A stretch of DNA of 64,000 nucleotides from Bradyrhizobium hereditatis. Its GTDB lineage: Bacteria; Pseudomonadota; Alphaproteobacteria; Rhizobiales; Xanthobacteraceae. Under the pieces are notes generated by a model. That model had not been told where the DNA came from and made no database searches. It was given only the letters and a program-made list of their open reading frames with translations. Below, one piece after another: positions 9,865 through 18,556 of the stretch (positions are counted from its first letter, which is position 1; every line of letters starts with the position of its first letter). The translations under genes were made by a program, and so were the position numbers. The stretch is taken from contig NZ_JAGKJK010000001.1 in the NCBI RefSeq assembly GCF_020329435.1, forward strand, positions 558,001 through 622,000, given 5' to 3'.

Positions 9865-10547
9865 GCCGTCCCCGCCGGGGTGGGCAGCGCGAACAGGTGC
9901 TCGCGTAGCGCGGTCCAGACGCGGGCGGCGACCGTGTCCGCATCGGCATTGGCATCGATCAGCACACAGCGCTGCGGATCCTCAGTGGCGATCTGCCGAT
10001 ACGCATCGCGCAGGTGCTGATGAAACTGCAGATCTTCCGCCTCGAAGCGATCGGGCGCGCCGCTGCCGCGGCGAGCTGCGGCCCGCTGCAGCCCCACCTC
10101 CACGGGGATGTCCAGGATGATGGTCAGGTCCGGTTTGAGGTCGCCGATGGTGACGCGCTGCATGGCGTTGAGCACGCTCGGCGATACCTGCCCCAGGCTG
10201 CCCTGATAGGCCCGGGTCGAATCCGAGAAGCGGTCGCACAGCACCCACGTTCCCTGGCTGAGCGCGGGCTGGATCACCGTACGGACGTGATCGTCGCGGG
10301 CGGCCGCGAACAGCAGCGTCTCCGCCTCCGGCCCAAGCAATTTGCCCATTCCCGACAGCACGAGATGACGCATGATCTCCGCGCCCGGCGATCCACCGGG
10401 CTCGCGGGTGACGATGACGCGCAGCTTTGCCGCCGCAAGACGCTCGGCGAGCTTCTTGATCTGCGTGGACTTGCCGGAGCCCTCGCCGCCTTCAAAGGTA
10501 ATGAACTTCCCGCGTCCGGAAGGCCGTTGCAGCGCTGCGTGGTTCAT
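9861..10547 (-). CDS. tmk: Thymidylate kinase
   Basis: A 228-residue dTMP kinase that makes dTDP for DNA synthesis. The P-loop GGEGSGKST is at residues 20-28, followed by the DRF nucleotide-binding motif (CDRFSDSTRAYQG) and a lid region with an arginine-rich stretch (QRAAARRGSGAPDRF). Length and motif spacing are normal. It lies two bases downstream of the carboxypeptidase gene and overlaps holB, so it is mid-operon. Confidence 0.96.
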   Translation of the reverse strand: MNHAALQRPSGRGKFITFEGGEGSGKSTQIKKLAERLAAAKLRVIVTREPGGSPGAEIMRHLVLSGMGKLLGPEAETLLFAAARDDHVRTVIQPALSQGTWVLCDRFSDSTRAYQGSLGQVSPSVLNAMQRVTIGDLKPDLTIILDIPVEVGLQRAAARRGSGAPDRFEAEDLQFHQHLRDAYRQIATEDPQRCVLIDANADADTVAARVWTALREHLFALPTPAGTA

Positions 10548-10549
10548 GT

Positions 10550-11809
10550 TCAGAGCTTCTCTGCACCCGCGCGGAACACGCCGATGACGAGTTCGCTAGC
10601 TCCGTCCAGCGCGCGGCGCATGGTCGAGCCGGTGCCGATCGCTTCAGCGGCATAAACCGGCGTCTCCCCCGCAATATGGGTGCCGCGCCACACCCTGACG
10701 ACGCCAACCGGCTGGCCAGCCTGCACCGGCGCTCGCACCGGACCGTTATAGACGATCCGCGCAATCAGTTTCTCGTTGCCGCTCTTCGGCACCATCACCT
10801 TGATCGGCACGGGGCTGGCAAGCTTCACCGAGCGGCTTTCACCGCCAAACACTTTTGCATAGCCGACAGGCTGGTCGGCCGCGAACAGCGTACGCGTCTC
10901 GAAATTGCGGAAACCCCATTCCAGCATCTTCTTGGCCTCGGAGGCGCGATCGTCGGGATCTTCGAGCCCGTTGATCACGACGATCAACCGCGTGTCGTTC
11001 TGCACGGCCGAGCCGACCATGCCGTAGCCGCCCTCCTTGGTGAAGCCGGTCTTCAGCCCGTCGGCGCCGTTGAGCGTGTTCAGCAGCGGATTGCGGTTCT
11101 GCTGCCGGATCTTGTTCCAAGTGAACTCCCGCTCGCCGAACAATCTGTACATGTCGGGATACGTCAGGATGAGATGACGCGAGAGCTTGGCCAGCTCCCG
11201 AACCGTCATCTTGTTGGCGGGGTCGGGCAAGCCGCTCGAATTGCCGAAGGTCGACTTCGTCAGGCCCAGTTCGCGAGCGCGCTTGGTCATGAAGTCGGCG
11301 GCAAAGATCCGCTCATTGCCGGCCATACCTTCGGCGAGCGCAATGCAGGAATCATTGCCGCTCTGGATGATGGCGCCCTTCAACAGGTCGTCCACCGATA
11401 CCTTGCTGTTGAGAATGGCGAACATGGTGGAGCCGCCGGCCGGCGCGCCGCCCTTGCGCCAGGCGTTCTCGCTGATCCGGTATTCGTCGGTCAGCTTGAC
11501 CTTGCCTTCCTTGATGGCGTTGAACACCACCTCGACCGTCATCAGCTTCATCATGCTAGACGGCGCGCGCAATTCGTCGGCGTTCTTCTCGAACAGCACG
11601 CTGCCGCTGGAGGCTTCGATCAAGATCGCGGTCGGCGCGTCGCCATCGAAGCCGCCATCCTCCTTCTTGGCGCCCTGCACGCTGTTATTGGCGGCGTAGA
11701 CGATCCCGCCCCAGCCGACTGCGACCGCGAGCACAGCGGCCGTCAGTCCGCGCCACGGGATGAGGTCCGCGGCGCGGGATTTGCGGGGAACGGAAATCTC
11801 TGCTGCCAT
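10550..11809 (-). CDS. D-alanyl-D-alanine carboxypeptidase (penicillin-binding protein)
   Basis: A 419-residue serine DD-peptidase of the DacA/DacF type that trims peptidoglycan pentapeptides in the periplasm. Active-site motifs are present in order: SxxK at residues 85-88 (PSSMMK), SGN (IQSGNDSC) and KTG (LKTGFT). An N-terminal hydrophobic segment near residues 22-40 serves as signal or anchor. The C-terminal DacA-type domain (after about residue 310) is present. The start at 11809 is supported by AGGA eight bases upstream; the frame is open further upstream. It heads the leftward block and is divergent from the alpha/beta hydrolase. Confidence 0.93.
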   Translation of the reverse strand: MAAEISVPRKSRAADLIPWRGLTAAVLAVAVGWGGIVYAANNSVQGAKKEDGGFDGDAPTAILIEASSGSVLFEKNADELRAPSSMMKLMTVEVVFNAIKEGKVKLTDEYRISENAWRKGGAPAGGSTMFAILNSKVSVDDLLKGAIIQSGNDSCIALAEGMAGNERIFAADFMTKRARELGLTKSTFGNSSGLPDPANKMTVRELAKLSRHLILTYPDMYRLFGEREFTWNKIRQQNRNPLLNTLNGADGLKTGFTKEGGYGMVGSAVQNDTRLIVVINGLEDPDDRASEAKKMLEWGFRNFETRTLFAADQPVGYAKVFGGESRSVKLASPVPIKVMVPKSGNEKLIARIVYNGPVRAPVQAGQPVGVVRVWRGTHIAGETPVYAAEAIGTGSTMRRALDGASELVIGVFRAGAEKL

Positions 11810-11975
11810 CGGCAATGTCCTGAATCCGCGCCTTCTAACAGTTGGAAGTATCGCAAACAACACGGGTTTTTTGGACGTGTCGCCGTGTCGATCGGATTGC
11901 GGCACCGGATCAAGGAACGTATCGTGGCGATGCTGCAACTTCCCCACAGGATACGAAAAACAGGGCGGAAACGCG

Positions 11976-12920
11976 ATGCCATCCTCACGCACTATTCCCG
12001 CCAATGGGCTGGACTTCTTTATCGTCGAGGAGGGCCAGGGTCCGCTGGTGCTGCTCTGCCACGGCTGGCCCGAACTATCCTATTCCTGGCGGCACCAGAT
12101 CCCCGCCATCGCGCAAGCCGGTTTTCACGTGGTCGCGCCTGACATGCGCGGGTTCGGACGGACCAGCGCGCCGGCGGACGTTGGCGCCTACACCCTCTTC
12201 CACAATGTCGGCGACATGGTCGCGCTTGTGACGGCGCTCGGCGAAAAGCAAGCTGTCATTGTCGGCCATGACTGGGGCGCGCCGGTCGCCTGGCACGCGG
12301 CCTTGTTCCGCCCCGACATCTTCATCAAAGTTGCGGGCCTAAGCGTCCCGCCGCCTTCCCGCGGCCGCGGTTTTCCGCTCGAAACCTTGCGGCAGAACGG
12401 CATCACCAATTTCTACTGGCAGTATTTTCAGACCCCTGGCGAGGCCGAAGCCGAGTTTGAGCGCGACGTCGCCGCCACAATGCGAATCGTGCTCGGCGGG
12501 CGCGGGCTTGCCGATCCAGCGGCCCATCAATTCGTCCAGGAGGGCAAGGGATTCCTCGGCGGCGCCGATGCGAATCGACCGTTGCCGGCCTGGCTGACCG
12601 AGGCCGACATCGCCTATTTCACCGCCATCTACCAGAAGTCCGGCTTCCGCGGCGGGCTCAACTGGTACCGCAACATCGACCGTAATTGGGAGCTGACCGC
12701 GCCATGGCAGGGCGCGCAAATCCACCAGCCCTCCCTGTTCATCGCCGGATCGAGGGATGGCGTCATTACCGGCATCATCGGCGCCAAGCAGGTCAAGGAG
12801 ATGGAGCGCGTGCTGCCGAATCTGCGGCAGAAGCTCATTTTGGACGGCGCTGGCCACTGGATTCAGCAGGAGCGGCCCGATGAGGTCAATGCCGCCCTGA
12901 TCGCCTTCCTGAAGGGTTAG
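11976..12920 (+). CDS. Alpha/beta hydrolase, epoxide-hydrolase-like
   Basis: A 314-residue alpha/beta hydrolase of the soluble epoxide hydrolase/haloalkane dehalogenase branch. The oxyanion motif HGWP is at residues 29-32, the nucleophile Asp99 sits in GHDWG, and the base histidine in GAGHWIQQE near the C-terminus. An aspartate nucleophile rather than serine points to epoxide or halide substrates. The start is chosen at 11976 because it follows a purine-rich site (GGCGGAAA) and gives family length; the frame is open upstream into the divergent promoter region. Its stop overlaps the end of rlpA by four bases (tail to tail). Confidence 0.88.
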   Translation: MPSSRTIPANGLDFFIVEEGQGPLVLLCHGWPELSYSWRHQIPAIAQAGFHVVAPDMRGFGRTSAPADVGAYTLFHNVGDMVALVTALGEKQAVIVGHDWGAPVAWHAALFRPDIFIKVAGLSVPPPSRGRGFPLETLRQNGITNFYWQYFQTPGEAEAEFERDVAATMRIVLGGRGLADPAAHQFVQEGKGFLGGADANRPLPAWLTEADIAYFTAIYQKSGFRGGLNWYRNIDRNWELTAPWQGAQIHQPSLFIAGSRDGVITGIIGAKQVKEMERVLPNLRQKLILDGAGHWIQQERPDEVNAALIAFLKG

Positions 12921-13855
12921 TACAGCCCGCGGCCGTTGAGAATCTCGCTGGGGCCCCGAGGATCGATCGGGAGGTAAACTCGGCTGGGAGTCGCGTAATC
13001 GGCCTCGTTCTCGTAGGACACGGCACGCGGATTTTGCGTGGTTCGGCCCCGCGCGCGGCTGGAAGCCGACATTTCCGAAGTCGCGTTGATTGAGGCGTAA
13101 TCCGCTGAGGTGTTGCCGAGACTGTAGGGTCTACCCTCCGGCAGCGGAACTTCGCCCCGGATTCGGGCTGCTGACGAAGGCATATCGGGAACAAACGGAC
13201 GGGCCGAAGCAATCCGGACCGTGGACGGCGACGGTGCGGGCTCGCCGGTCCGGAGTGTCGCCAGCAGCTGGCGGTCGTCGGATCCTTCGAGCGGTGCCCG
13301 GCCGACATACTCAACCCGGACCTTAGCGACGCCATTTGCTTTGAATTCAAGGAGTTCCGCGGCCTTATTCGAGACGTCGATGAGGCGGTTACCGTGATAA
13401 GGGCCGCGGTCGTTGACCCGCACAATCAGCGACTTGCCGTTTCGGATATTGGTGACGCGGGCATAGCTCGGGATTGGCAGCGTCGGATGGGCCGCCGTCA
13501 GCGCGCCCATGTCGAAGACCTCGCCATTTGCGGTCAGCCGGCCGTGGAAGTCATCGCCGTACCAGGACGCCATTCCCTCAGCACGGTAGTTCGGATCCTC
13601 CTCGGGCACGTAGATCCGGCCAGCCACGGTATAGGGCTTGCCGACGCGGTAGGTTCCCCCGCCCTTCGGCACCGGCTCCCCGAACGCCACGACGCGGGGG
13701 CTGGAAGAGACGCCATATTTGGGGTCGATGCGCTTGGCGAACTTTTCTGACGAGGCGCAGTTGGCGAGGATAAGGCATGTTGCCACGGCAACAGTCCCAC
13801 GAACCGCCAGAACGATCGTTTTTGGCCGTCGAATCCCCATCACCCCAATTACCAT
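12917..13855 (-). CDS. rlpA: RlpA-family septal lipoprotein (lytic transglycosylase)
   Basis: A 312-residue lipoprotein with a lipobox ending at Cys33 (LILANC), so it should be anchored in the outer membrane. The double-psi beta-barrel domain lies around residues 93-180 (ASWYGDDFHGR, TANGEVFD, VRVNDRGPY), with the aspartate used by active RlpA enzymes on denuded glycan strands. The C-terminal 130 residues are low complexity with no clear SPOR domain, unlike Pseudomonas RlpA, so septal targeting may differ. It converges on the hydrolase gene. Confidence 0.88.
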   Translation of the reverse strand: MVIGVMGIRRPKTIVLAVRGTVAVATCLILANCASSEKFAKRIDPKYGVSSSPRVVAFGEPVPKGGGTYRVGKPYTVAGRIYVPEEDPNYRAEGMASWYGDDFHGRLTANGEVFDMGALTAAHPTLPIPSYARVTNIRNGKSLIVRVNDRGPYHGNRLIDVSNKAAELLEFKANGVAKVRVEYVGRAPLEGSDDRQLLATLRTGEPAPSPSTVRIASARPFVPDMPSSAARIRGEVPLPEGRPYSLGNTSADYASINATSEMSASSRARGRTTQNPRAVSYENEADYATPSRVYLPIDPRGPSEILNGRGLY

Positions 13856-14188
13856 TTTCAGCGGCCAACTGCCTACGTTGAAGCTTGCGGCCTGAACCCC
13901 ACGATGCGGCCCACCTCCGCATCACTCGGTGAAGATATCGCAACCGGAACACGGCGGAAATGGGGTGTGGTCTCGCGTGGTGAATGAATGGTTGCCGGCG
14001 TATCCGTCGATCAACGTGCGTGCACTATCGATATCAGGCAAAAGACGCGGACGACTGTGCCGCTTTCAGACAATCTGTTGCAGCAAATCATCACTCATGG
14101 CCGTTCTACGATTCCACCTGTGAATCTTTTTGACTGTGCAAGGCTGCAGTCGTTCTGTGGGTGCAGGGGCGCATAAGGATTTTGTGCG
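13856..14188. other. Intergenic region upstream of rlpA, no gene seen
   Basis: About 330 bases between rlpA (leftward) and a tiny rightward gene. Short open frames exist on both strands but none has a convincing ribosome site, bias or recognisable product. It presumably holds the rlpA promoter; I could not assign one. Confidence 0.5.
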
Positions 14189-14278
14189 ATGATCGAGACG
14201 GTTACAGCAGTGATGGGCCTGGTGAGCGCAGGCATTTTTCTTGCTCATGCATTTGAAGGCTATCGTTACAGGGCTTGA
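14189..14278 (+). CDS. Very small membrane protein (29 residues)
   Basis: A short frame beginning MIETVTAVMGLVSAGIFLA and ending with a charged YRYRA-type tail: one predicted membrane helix followed by basic residues. It is preceded by a good AAGGA ribosome site nine bases upstream, and followed by a GC-rich hairpin 14 bases after the stop. No function is known. It resembles the many uncharacterised 30-50 residue single-helix proteins of Bradyrhizobium. Confidence is limited by its size. Confidence 0.5.
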   Translation: MIETVTAVMGLVSAGIFLAHAFEGYRYRA

Positions 14279-14291
14279 ATTTTGAACGTCT

Positions 14292-14309
14292 GGCGGTCGG
14301 GGGACCGCC
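14292..14309 (+). terminator. GC-rich hairpin after the 29-residue gene
   Basis: A perfect seven-base stem GGCGGTC/GACCGCC with a four-base G loop lies just after the small gene. There is no run of T after it, so it could be a weak terminator or simply a structured 3' end. Confidence 0.35.
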
Positions 14310-14388
14310 CGGCTTTGGACATTTGGCTCAGTAGGGATTCGGAAAGCTTTAATTAATTCGGACGAGCATCTGGTGTGGTAGGTGTCTC

Positions 14389-14487
14389 ATGCGCAACTAC
14401 GACATTGTCTCCAACGGATTTCTTGCTCTGGTGACGGCCAGCCTCCTGCTTCTATGCTCGAGCCTGCTGGCGGTGGCGTTCGGCTAA
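14389..14487 (+). CDS. Very small membrane protein (32 residues)
   Basis: A frame starting MRNYDIVSNGF followed by a 19-residue hydrophobic helix rich in Leu, Ala and Ser, ending AVAFG. It would be a single-span membrane peptide. The ribosome site is weak (AGGTG close to the ATG). It lies just upstream of tRNA-Ser among similar small genes. Nothing further can be said about its role; it could be spurious. Confidence 0.4.
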   Translation: MRNYDIVSNGFLALVTASLLLLCSSLLAVAFG

Positions 14488-14654
14488 ATACCACCCGCTC
14501 CGACCTCGGCGCCGGAGCGCATTATCGATCGGGGCGCTTGGTGAGCCAACGGCACTGCTTGCCCCCTTCGACGCCCGGCACTTTTCCGACAATTCGGATT
14601 TCTTCTCTTGTATTTTCACCTGCGCATCGGCTAAGCGCTTGATCATACAGGCGT

Positions 14655-14744
14655 GGAAGGGTGGCCGAGTGGTTTAAGGCACCGGTCTTGAAAACCGGCG
14701 TGCCTGCAAGGGCACCGTGGGTTCGAATCCCACCCCTTCCGCCA
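14655..14744 (+). tRNA. tRNA-Ser (UGA anticodon)
   Basis: A 90-base tRNA with acceptor GGAAGGG paired to CCCTTCC, discriminator G and encoded CCA. The anticodon stem CCGGT/ACCGG carries loop CTTGAAA, so the anticodon is TGA (reads UCA and related serine codons). The long variable arm (CGTGCC...GGGCACCG) is the class II feature of serine tRNAs, and the T arm GGGTTCGAATCCC is intact. Confidence 0.97.
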
Positions 14745-14880
14745 AACGGTGACAGATCAAGCGATTTTCTTACCCACGTATGCAGCGGCGACACGGCCCT
14801 AGGTCGCAGGCATGGCTAATATTTCGTTAACAGACGATCGGTAATAATCCGCTCACTAGGGTGAACTTTGGAGAGAGATC

Positions 14881-14979
14881 ATGGTCGATGTGGCGCTTTG
14901 GATTGTGGCAGGTCTCGGCGTGGCGTATCTGGCCGTGCGCCTGGGGTTTGCCTGGCTAGTGCCCCAGGTCCATGACTGA
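14881..14979 (+). CDS. Very small membrane protein (32 residues)
   Basis: The frame starts MVDVALWIVAGLGVAYLAV and ends WLVPQVHD, giving one membrane helix with a short acidic tail. A strong ribosome site GGAGAGAG sits directly upstream, better than for most genes here, which is the main reason to believe it. It lies between tRNA-Ser and the ccoN relic. Function unknown. Confidence 0.55.
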   Translation: MVDVALWIVAGLGVAYLAVRLGFAWLVPQVHD

Positions 14980-15052
14980 CACCTGCACAGATAGCGGAAG
15001 CTCAGCACTTTTGTCGTTCACGGCACGTCGCTGACTGTCTTGCCCTCGCCCA

Positions 15053-15307
15053 CTAGCAGATCAGGGAGCCAAAGGTGCGCTCGTTGCGTTGCTCAGCCAG
15101 CACGTTACCGCCAAAGGCGAAGATCACCGCCGACGTGTGCAGTGGCCGTAGCCGGCCGGAGCTTGTCCACGGCAGATCGAAGTTGAGCGAGGGCCATGCA
15201 AGCTGCGAGGCGATCAGCAGCCATACCGTCAATCCGGCAATCCCCCAGATAATCGCCGCGTTGCGCCGAGCGGCGCGTCCCCTGGCTGCCAAGTGGTGAT
15301 GCGCCAT
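15053..15307 (-). pseudogene. Truncated cbb3 cytochrome oxidase subunit I (ccoN/fixN) relic
   Basis: An 84-codon frame whose residues about 40-72 match the N-terminal part of CcoN, including [20 protein letters not shown] and the following GGNV. CcoN is normally over 450 residues with twelve helices and haem/copper ligands. Here the match stops after GGNVL, continues with an unrelated tail and ends at a TAG, so no haem ligands remain. It follows a small membrane-protein gene and a FixK-type box, the setting expected for a microaerobic oxidase. It must be non-functional as an oxidase. Confidence 0.8.
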
Positions 15308-15343
15308 CCGGTTATCCGCGTTTTGCGGGCTCAGTCCACTCGA

Positions 15344-15484
15344 TCAGAAGGCGCGGCGTTTGGTGGCGGGCGGATTGGCCAGTTGCTTCGGCCGCGTCTG
15401 CATGTCCGCCCAGAACAGCGCAGCAGCAAAGACCACGATCATTGCGACGGCGAAGATGGTGACGAGCAAGGAATCGGTTGGCAT
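15344..15484 (-). CDS. Small membrane protein upstream of the ccoN relic (46 residues)
   Basis: A 46-residue protein beginning MPTDSLLVTIFAVAMIVVF, with one membrane helix and a basic cytoplasmic tail (RPKQLANPPATKRRAF). A clear AGGAG ribosome site lies nine bases upstream, and a perfect FixK-type box is 55 bases upstream of the ATG. It would be co-transcribed with the ccoN relic. Size and topology recall the small accessory proteins of cbb3 oxidases, but sequence identity to CcoQ is not evident. The product and its role are unproven. Confidence 0.6.
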   Translation of the reverse strand: MPTDSLLVTIFAVAMIVVFAAALFWADMQTRPKQLANPPATKRRAF

Positions 15485-15538
15485 GCGGCTGATCTCCTAT
15501 TGACGAAGAAAACATGCCTGCGGGCCTCAACCAGCATT

Positions 15539-15552
15539 TTGAGCTGGATCAA
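15539..15552 (-). promoter_or_regulatory. FixK/FNR-type box before small membrane gene and ccoN relic
   Basis: TTGAgctggaTCAA is a perfect TTGA-N6-TCAA palindrome, the binding pattern known for FixK2/FNR in Bradyrhizobium. Its centre is about 61 bases upstream of the ATG at 15484, leaving room for the usual class II position near -41. Confidence 0.75.
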
Positions 15553-15724
15553 ACATGCCGCGATTTACGCGGAATTGTCATGCCGCAGCCCGGTTTGCAT
15601 CCACAAGACGGACGCCGCCGGCGACCATGATGAGCATCTTCTCGCGTTCGAATCGGGTCAGCGTTCGCTCAACCGTCGCTCGCGTGCGCCGCCATCGGCG
15701 GCGCCGCTTGCCGCCGAGCAACGG

Positions 15725-18418
15725 CTAAAGAGCCAGCCGAACGTTGCAGATATCGTGCTCCTGCGGGTCCGACTTCACTTCGAAGCCAAGATCTCGGCAC
15801 ATCGCCAGCATCACCGAGTTGTCGGCCAGGACATCGCCGGAAATGGCCTTCAAGCCCTCGGACTTCGCATATTCGATGATCATCTGCATCAGGGCCCAAC
15901 CGAGTCCCCTGCCCTTGAGGTCCGAACGCAACAGGATCGCATACTCACCGCTCTCGTAGATCGAGTCCGAATGGATTCGCACCACGCCGACCAGATCGTT
16001 GGTCGCTTCGTCCAACGCGACAAAGGCCATCGCGCGGGCATAGTCGAGCTGTGTCAGGCGGGCGATGAACTCATGGGAGAATTCCTTCATCGGGGCGAAA
16101 AACCGCAGTCGCAGGTCCTGCATCGTGACGTGCTTCAGCATCTGATGGATCAGCGGCTCGTCCTCGGGCCGGATCGGACGAACGAACACGCGCCAGCCGT
16201 CCTTTACCTCGATATGGCGCTGCCATTGCGAGGGATAAGGCCGGACAGCGAAATTCGCCGGACCTGAACCACGGAACTTGCGCTCCGCGCGCCCGATCAC
16301 GACGCGCGCGTCGACGGCGAGCACGCCTGCCTCATCGGCCAGCAGCGGGTTGATGTCGAGCTCGCGGATTTCCGGGATGTCAGCGGCCATCTGTGCCAGC
16401 TTGATCAGAACCATCGCAACCGCGTCTTGCTTCACGGCCGGTACGTCGCGATAGGCGCGCAACAACCGCGAGACGCGGGTGCGCTCGATCAGGCTGCGCG
16501 CCAGGTGCAGGTCAAGCGGAGGCAATGCCAGCGCCTTGTCGTTGATGATCTCGACCGCCGTTCCGCCGCGGCCGAACACGACCACGGTTCCAAAAGTCGG
16601 ATCGTCGGCGAGGCCGAGAATGAGTTCGCGCGCCTTGGCCCGCACCACCATCGCCTGCACCATCACGCCTGAAATCCGCGCCTCTGGCCGTAACGACCTT
16701 GCACGCGCGAGAATCTCGGCGGTGGCCTTGCGAACCGCGTCGGCGCTAGTCAAATTGAGCACGACACCACCGACATCAGATTTGTGCACGATGTCGCGCG
16801 ACATGATCTTGAGAACAACGGTCGAGCCCTTCGCGAACAGTGCATTCGCGTGATTAACCGCCTCTTCGGCATCAGTGGCCGCGAAAGTCGGCACGGCGGC
16901 GATGTCGTAGGCATCGAGCAGCCGCTTGACCTCGATCGGATCGAGCCAGGAGCGACCGTCGGCGAGCGCCGCAGCAACGATCTGTCGCGCCGCGTCGACA
17001 TTGGGCGCGAACTCGCTCGGCATCGCAGGTGGAACCTGTGCCAGCGCCTCTACCACCTCGCGATGACGGACCAGATGCATGAAGCCGCGCACTGCGTCAT
17101 CTTCGGTCGGGTAATTCGGAATACCCGCGCCGCTCAAGAGGTCGCCGATCGACGGCTGCGCGCCGACCCAAACCGCGAGAACGGGCTTCGGAGACATACG
17201 ATGACTGGCGCGATATCCTTGCACCACTTCCGTTACTGCCGCGGCGATCTCGTCGGCGCGCGCGATCGCGGTCTGAACATTCATGACAAGCACCGCGTCG
17301 TTCTCGCGATCGTCCAGCAACGCCTCGAGTGCTGCAGCATAGCGTGCCGCATCGGCATCGCCGATGATATCGACCGGGTTCGATTTCGACCAGGTCGGCG
17401 GCAACGCCGCATCCAGCTTCTCGCGGCCCGCTTGCGAAATGGAAGCGGGAACGCCGCCGAGGTCGACGAGCCGGTCGACGGCAAGCACACCGATTCCGCC
17501 GCCATTGGTCAGAATTGCAAGCCGCTTCCCTGGCGGCGATTTGAGCCGCCCCAGGGTCTCGGCGCAGTCAAACAGTTCACGCAAGTCAGATACGCGCAGG
17601 ATGCCCGCGCGCTGAAACGCCGCGTCGTACACCGCATCGGCCCCCGCCAGCGCGCCGGTATGGGTCGCAGCCGCCCGTGCACCCTGCGCCATCCGCCCTG
17701 ACTTCACGACCACGACCGGTTTAACTCTGGCGGCGGCGCGCGCAGCCGACATGAACTTGCGGGCATCCTTGATCGCTTCGATATAAAGCAGGATGGCGTG
17801 GGTCTTTTCATCCAGCGCGAAATAGTCGAGCAGATCGGCGATATCGACATCGAGTTGGTCGCCGATCGAAACAATGCCGGAAAAGCCGACGGCGCGCTGC
17901 GCCGCCCAGTCCACCATGCCGGCGGCAATGGCGCCGGATTGTGAGATCAGCGCCAGATGTCCGGCGGCCGGCATATGAGCGGAAAAGCTCGCATTGAGGC
18001 TGACGCCCGGCATCATGATGCCCAGGCAATTTGGACCAATCAGCCGCATACCGTATTTTCGTGCCGCTCGCTCCGCAGCCTCCGCCAGCGAACCCGGTCC
18101 GTAGCCAAGTCCGGCACTCACAATGACCGCGCCTGCGGCGCCGCGGCGGCCTGCTTCATCAATCAGACCCGCAATCGCGCGAGCCGGCGCCGTGAGGACA
18201 ACGAGTTCCGGCACGAAAGCCAGTTCCGCGATGGTGTCGGCGGTCGCGACGCTGTCGATTTCGTGATAGCGCGGATTGACGAGACCGAACTCACCTTTGA
18301 ATTGAGCTTTACGTATATTGTTGAGAATGGCACGGCCGACCGAACCATGGCGCGGACTGGCTCCGACCAGCGCGACGGAATGCGGCGAAAGCAGATTTTT
18401 CAGACGATAGGTTGACAT
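15725..18418 (-). CDS. Acyl-CoA ligase (ADP-forming type) fused to GNAT acetyltransferase
   Basis: An 897-residue fusion of the Pat/Acd type. Residues about 1-130 form a CoA-binding Rossmann domain (SVALVGASPRHGSVGRA); the succinyl-CoA-ligase-like domains follow, with the phosphohistidine region THTGALAGADAV. Residues about 490-700 are an ATP-grasp domain (VVLKIMSRDIVHKSDVGGV), and a GNAT domain occupies the last 150 residues (SDLKGRGLGWALMQMI acetyl-CoA loop). Homologues with C-terminal GNAT acetylate lysines of metabolic enzymes such as acetyl-CoA synthetase in response to energy state. Whether the ligase half still makes acyl-CoA is open. The start at 18418 gives the normal N-terminus. It lies in the island of FixK-box genes, but no perfect box precedes it. 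Confidence 0.9.
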   Translation of the reverse strand: MSTYRLKNLLSPHSVALVGASPRHGSVGRAILNNIRKAQFKGEFGLVNPRYHEIDSVATADTIAELAFVPELVVLTAPARAIAGLIDEAGRRGAAGAVIVSAGLGYGPGSLAEAAERAARKYGMRLIGPNCLGIMMPGVSLNASFSAHMPAAGHLALISQSGAIAAGMVDWAAQRAVGFSGIVSIGDQLDVDIADLLDYFALDEKTHAILLYIEAIKDARKFMSAARAAARVKPVVVVKSGRMAQGARAAATHTGALAGADAVYDAAFQRAGILRVSDLRELFDCAETLGRLKSPPGKRLAILTNGGGIGVLAVDRLVDLGGVPASISQAGREKLDAALPPTWSKSNPVDIIGDADAARYAAALEALLDDRENDAVLVMNVQTAIARADEIAAAVTEVVQGYRASHRMSPKPVLAVWVGAQPSIGDLLSGAGIPNYPTEDDAVRGFMHLVRHREVVEALAQVPPAMPSEFAPNVDAARQIVAAALADGRSWLDPIEVKRLLDAYDIAAVPTFAATDAEEAVNHANALFAKGSTVVLKIMSRDIVHKSDVGGVVLNLTSADAVRKATAEILARARSLRPEARISGVMVQAMVVRAKARELILGLADDPTFGTVVVFGRGGTAVEIINDKALALPPLDLHLARSLIERTRVSRLLRAYRDVPAVKQDAVAMVLIKLAQMAADIPEIRELDINPLLADEAGVLAVDARVVIGRAERKFRGSGPANFAVRPYPSQWQRHIEVKDGWRVFVRPIRPEDEPLIHQMLKHVTMQDLRLRFFAPMKEFSHEFIARLTQLDYARAMAFVALDEATNDLVGVVRIHSDSIYESGEYAILLRSDLKGRGLGWALMQMIIEYAKSEGLKAISGDVLADNSVMLAMCRDLGFEVKSDPQEHDICNVRLAL

Positions 18419-18556
18419 CGTTCGCTTATATCCGGCGGTTGTGGGCCTTCTGTGAGCGGGGCAGATGTTCAACGCAATGTGAGCTTGCGCGACAGGGTAA
18501 TCCGGAACGCTCTCTACCTGATGACAAATGTGCTTGTTTGGGTGGGCTTGTCGCTA

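Noticed and set aside
10676..12142. Long rightward open frame (488 codons) opposite the D,D-carboxypeptidase gene
   Set aside because: Its codons mirror the carboxypeptidase, which has full active-site motifs; composition is Arg/His/Gly-rich nonsense. High-GC antisense shadow.
14498..14519. GCTCCG...CGGAGC hairpin as terminator before tRNA-Ser
   Set aside because: Stem is real but lacks a T run and could be chance in GC-rich DNA.
15293..16267. Rightward open frame opposite the acetyltransferase end
   Set aside because: No family pattern, overlaps the real gene and the small membrane gene; antisense shadow.
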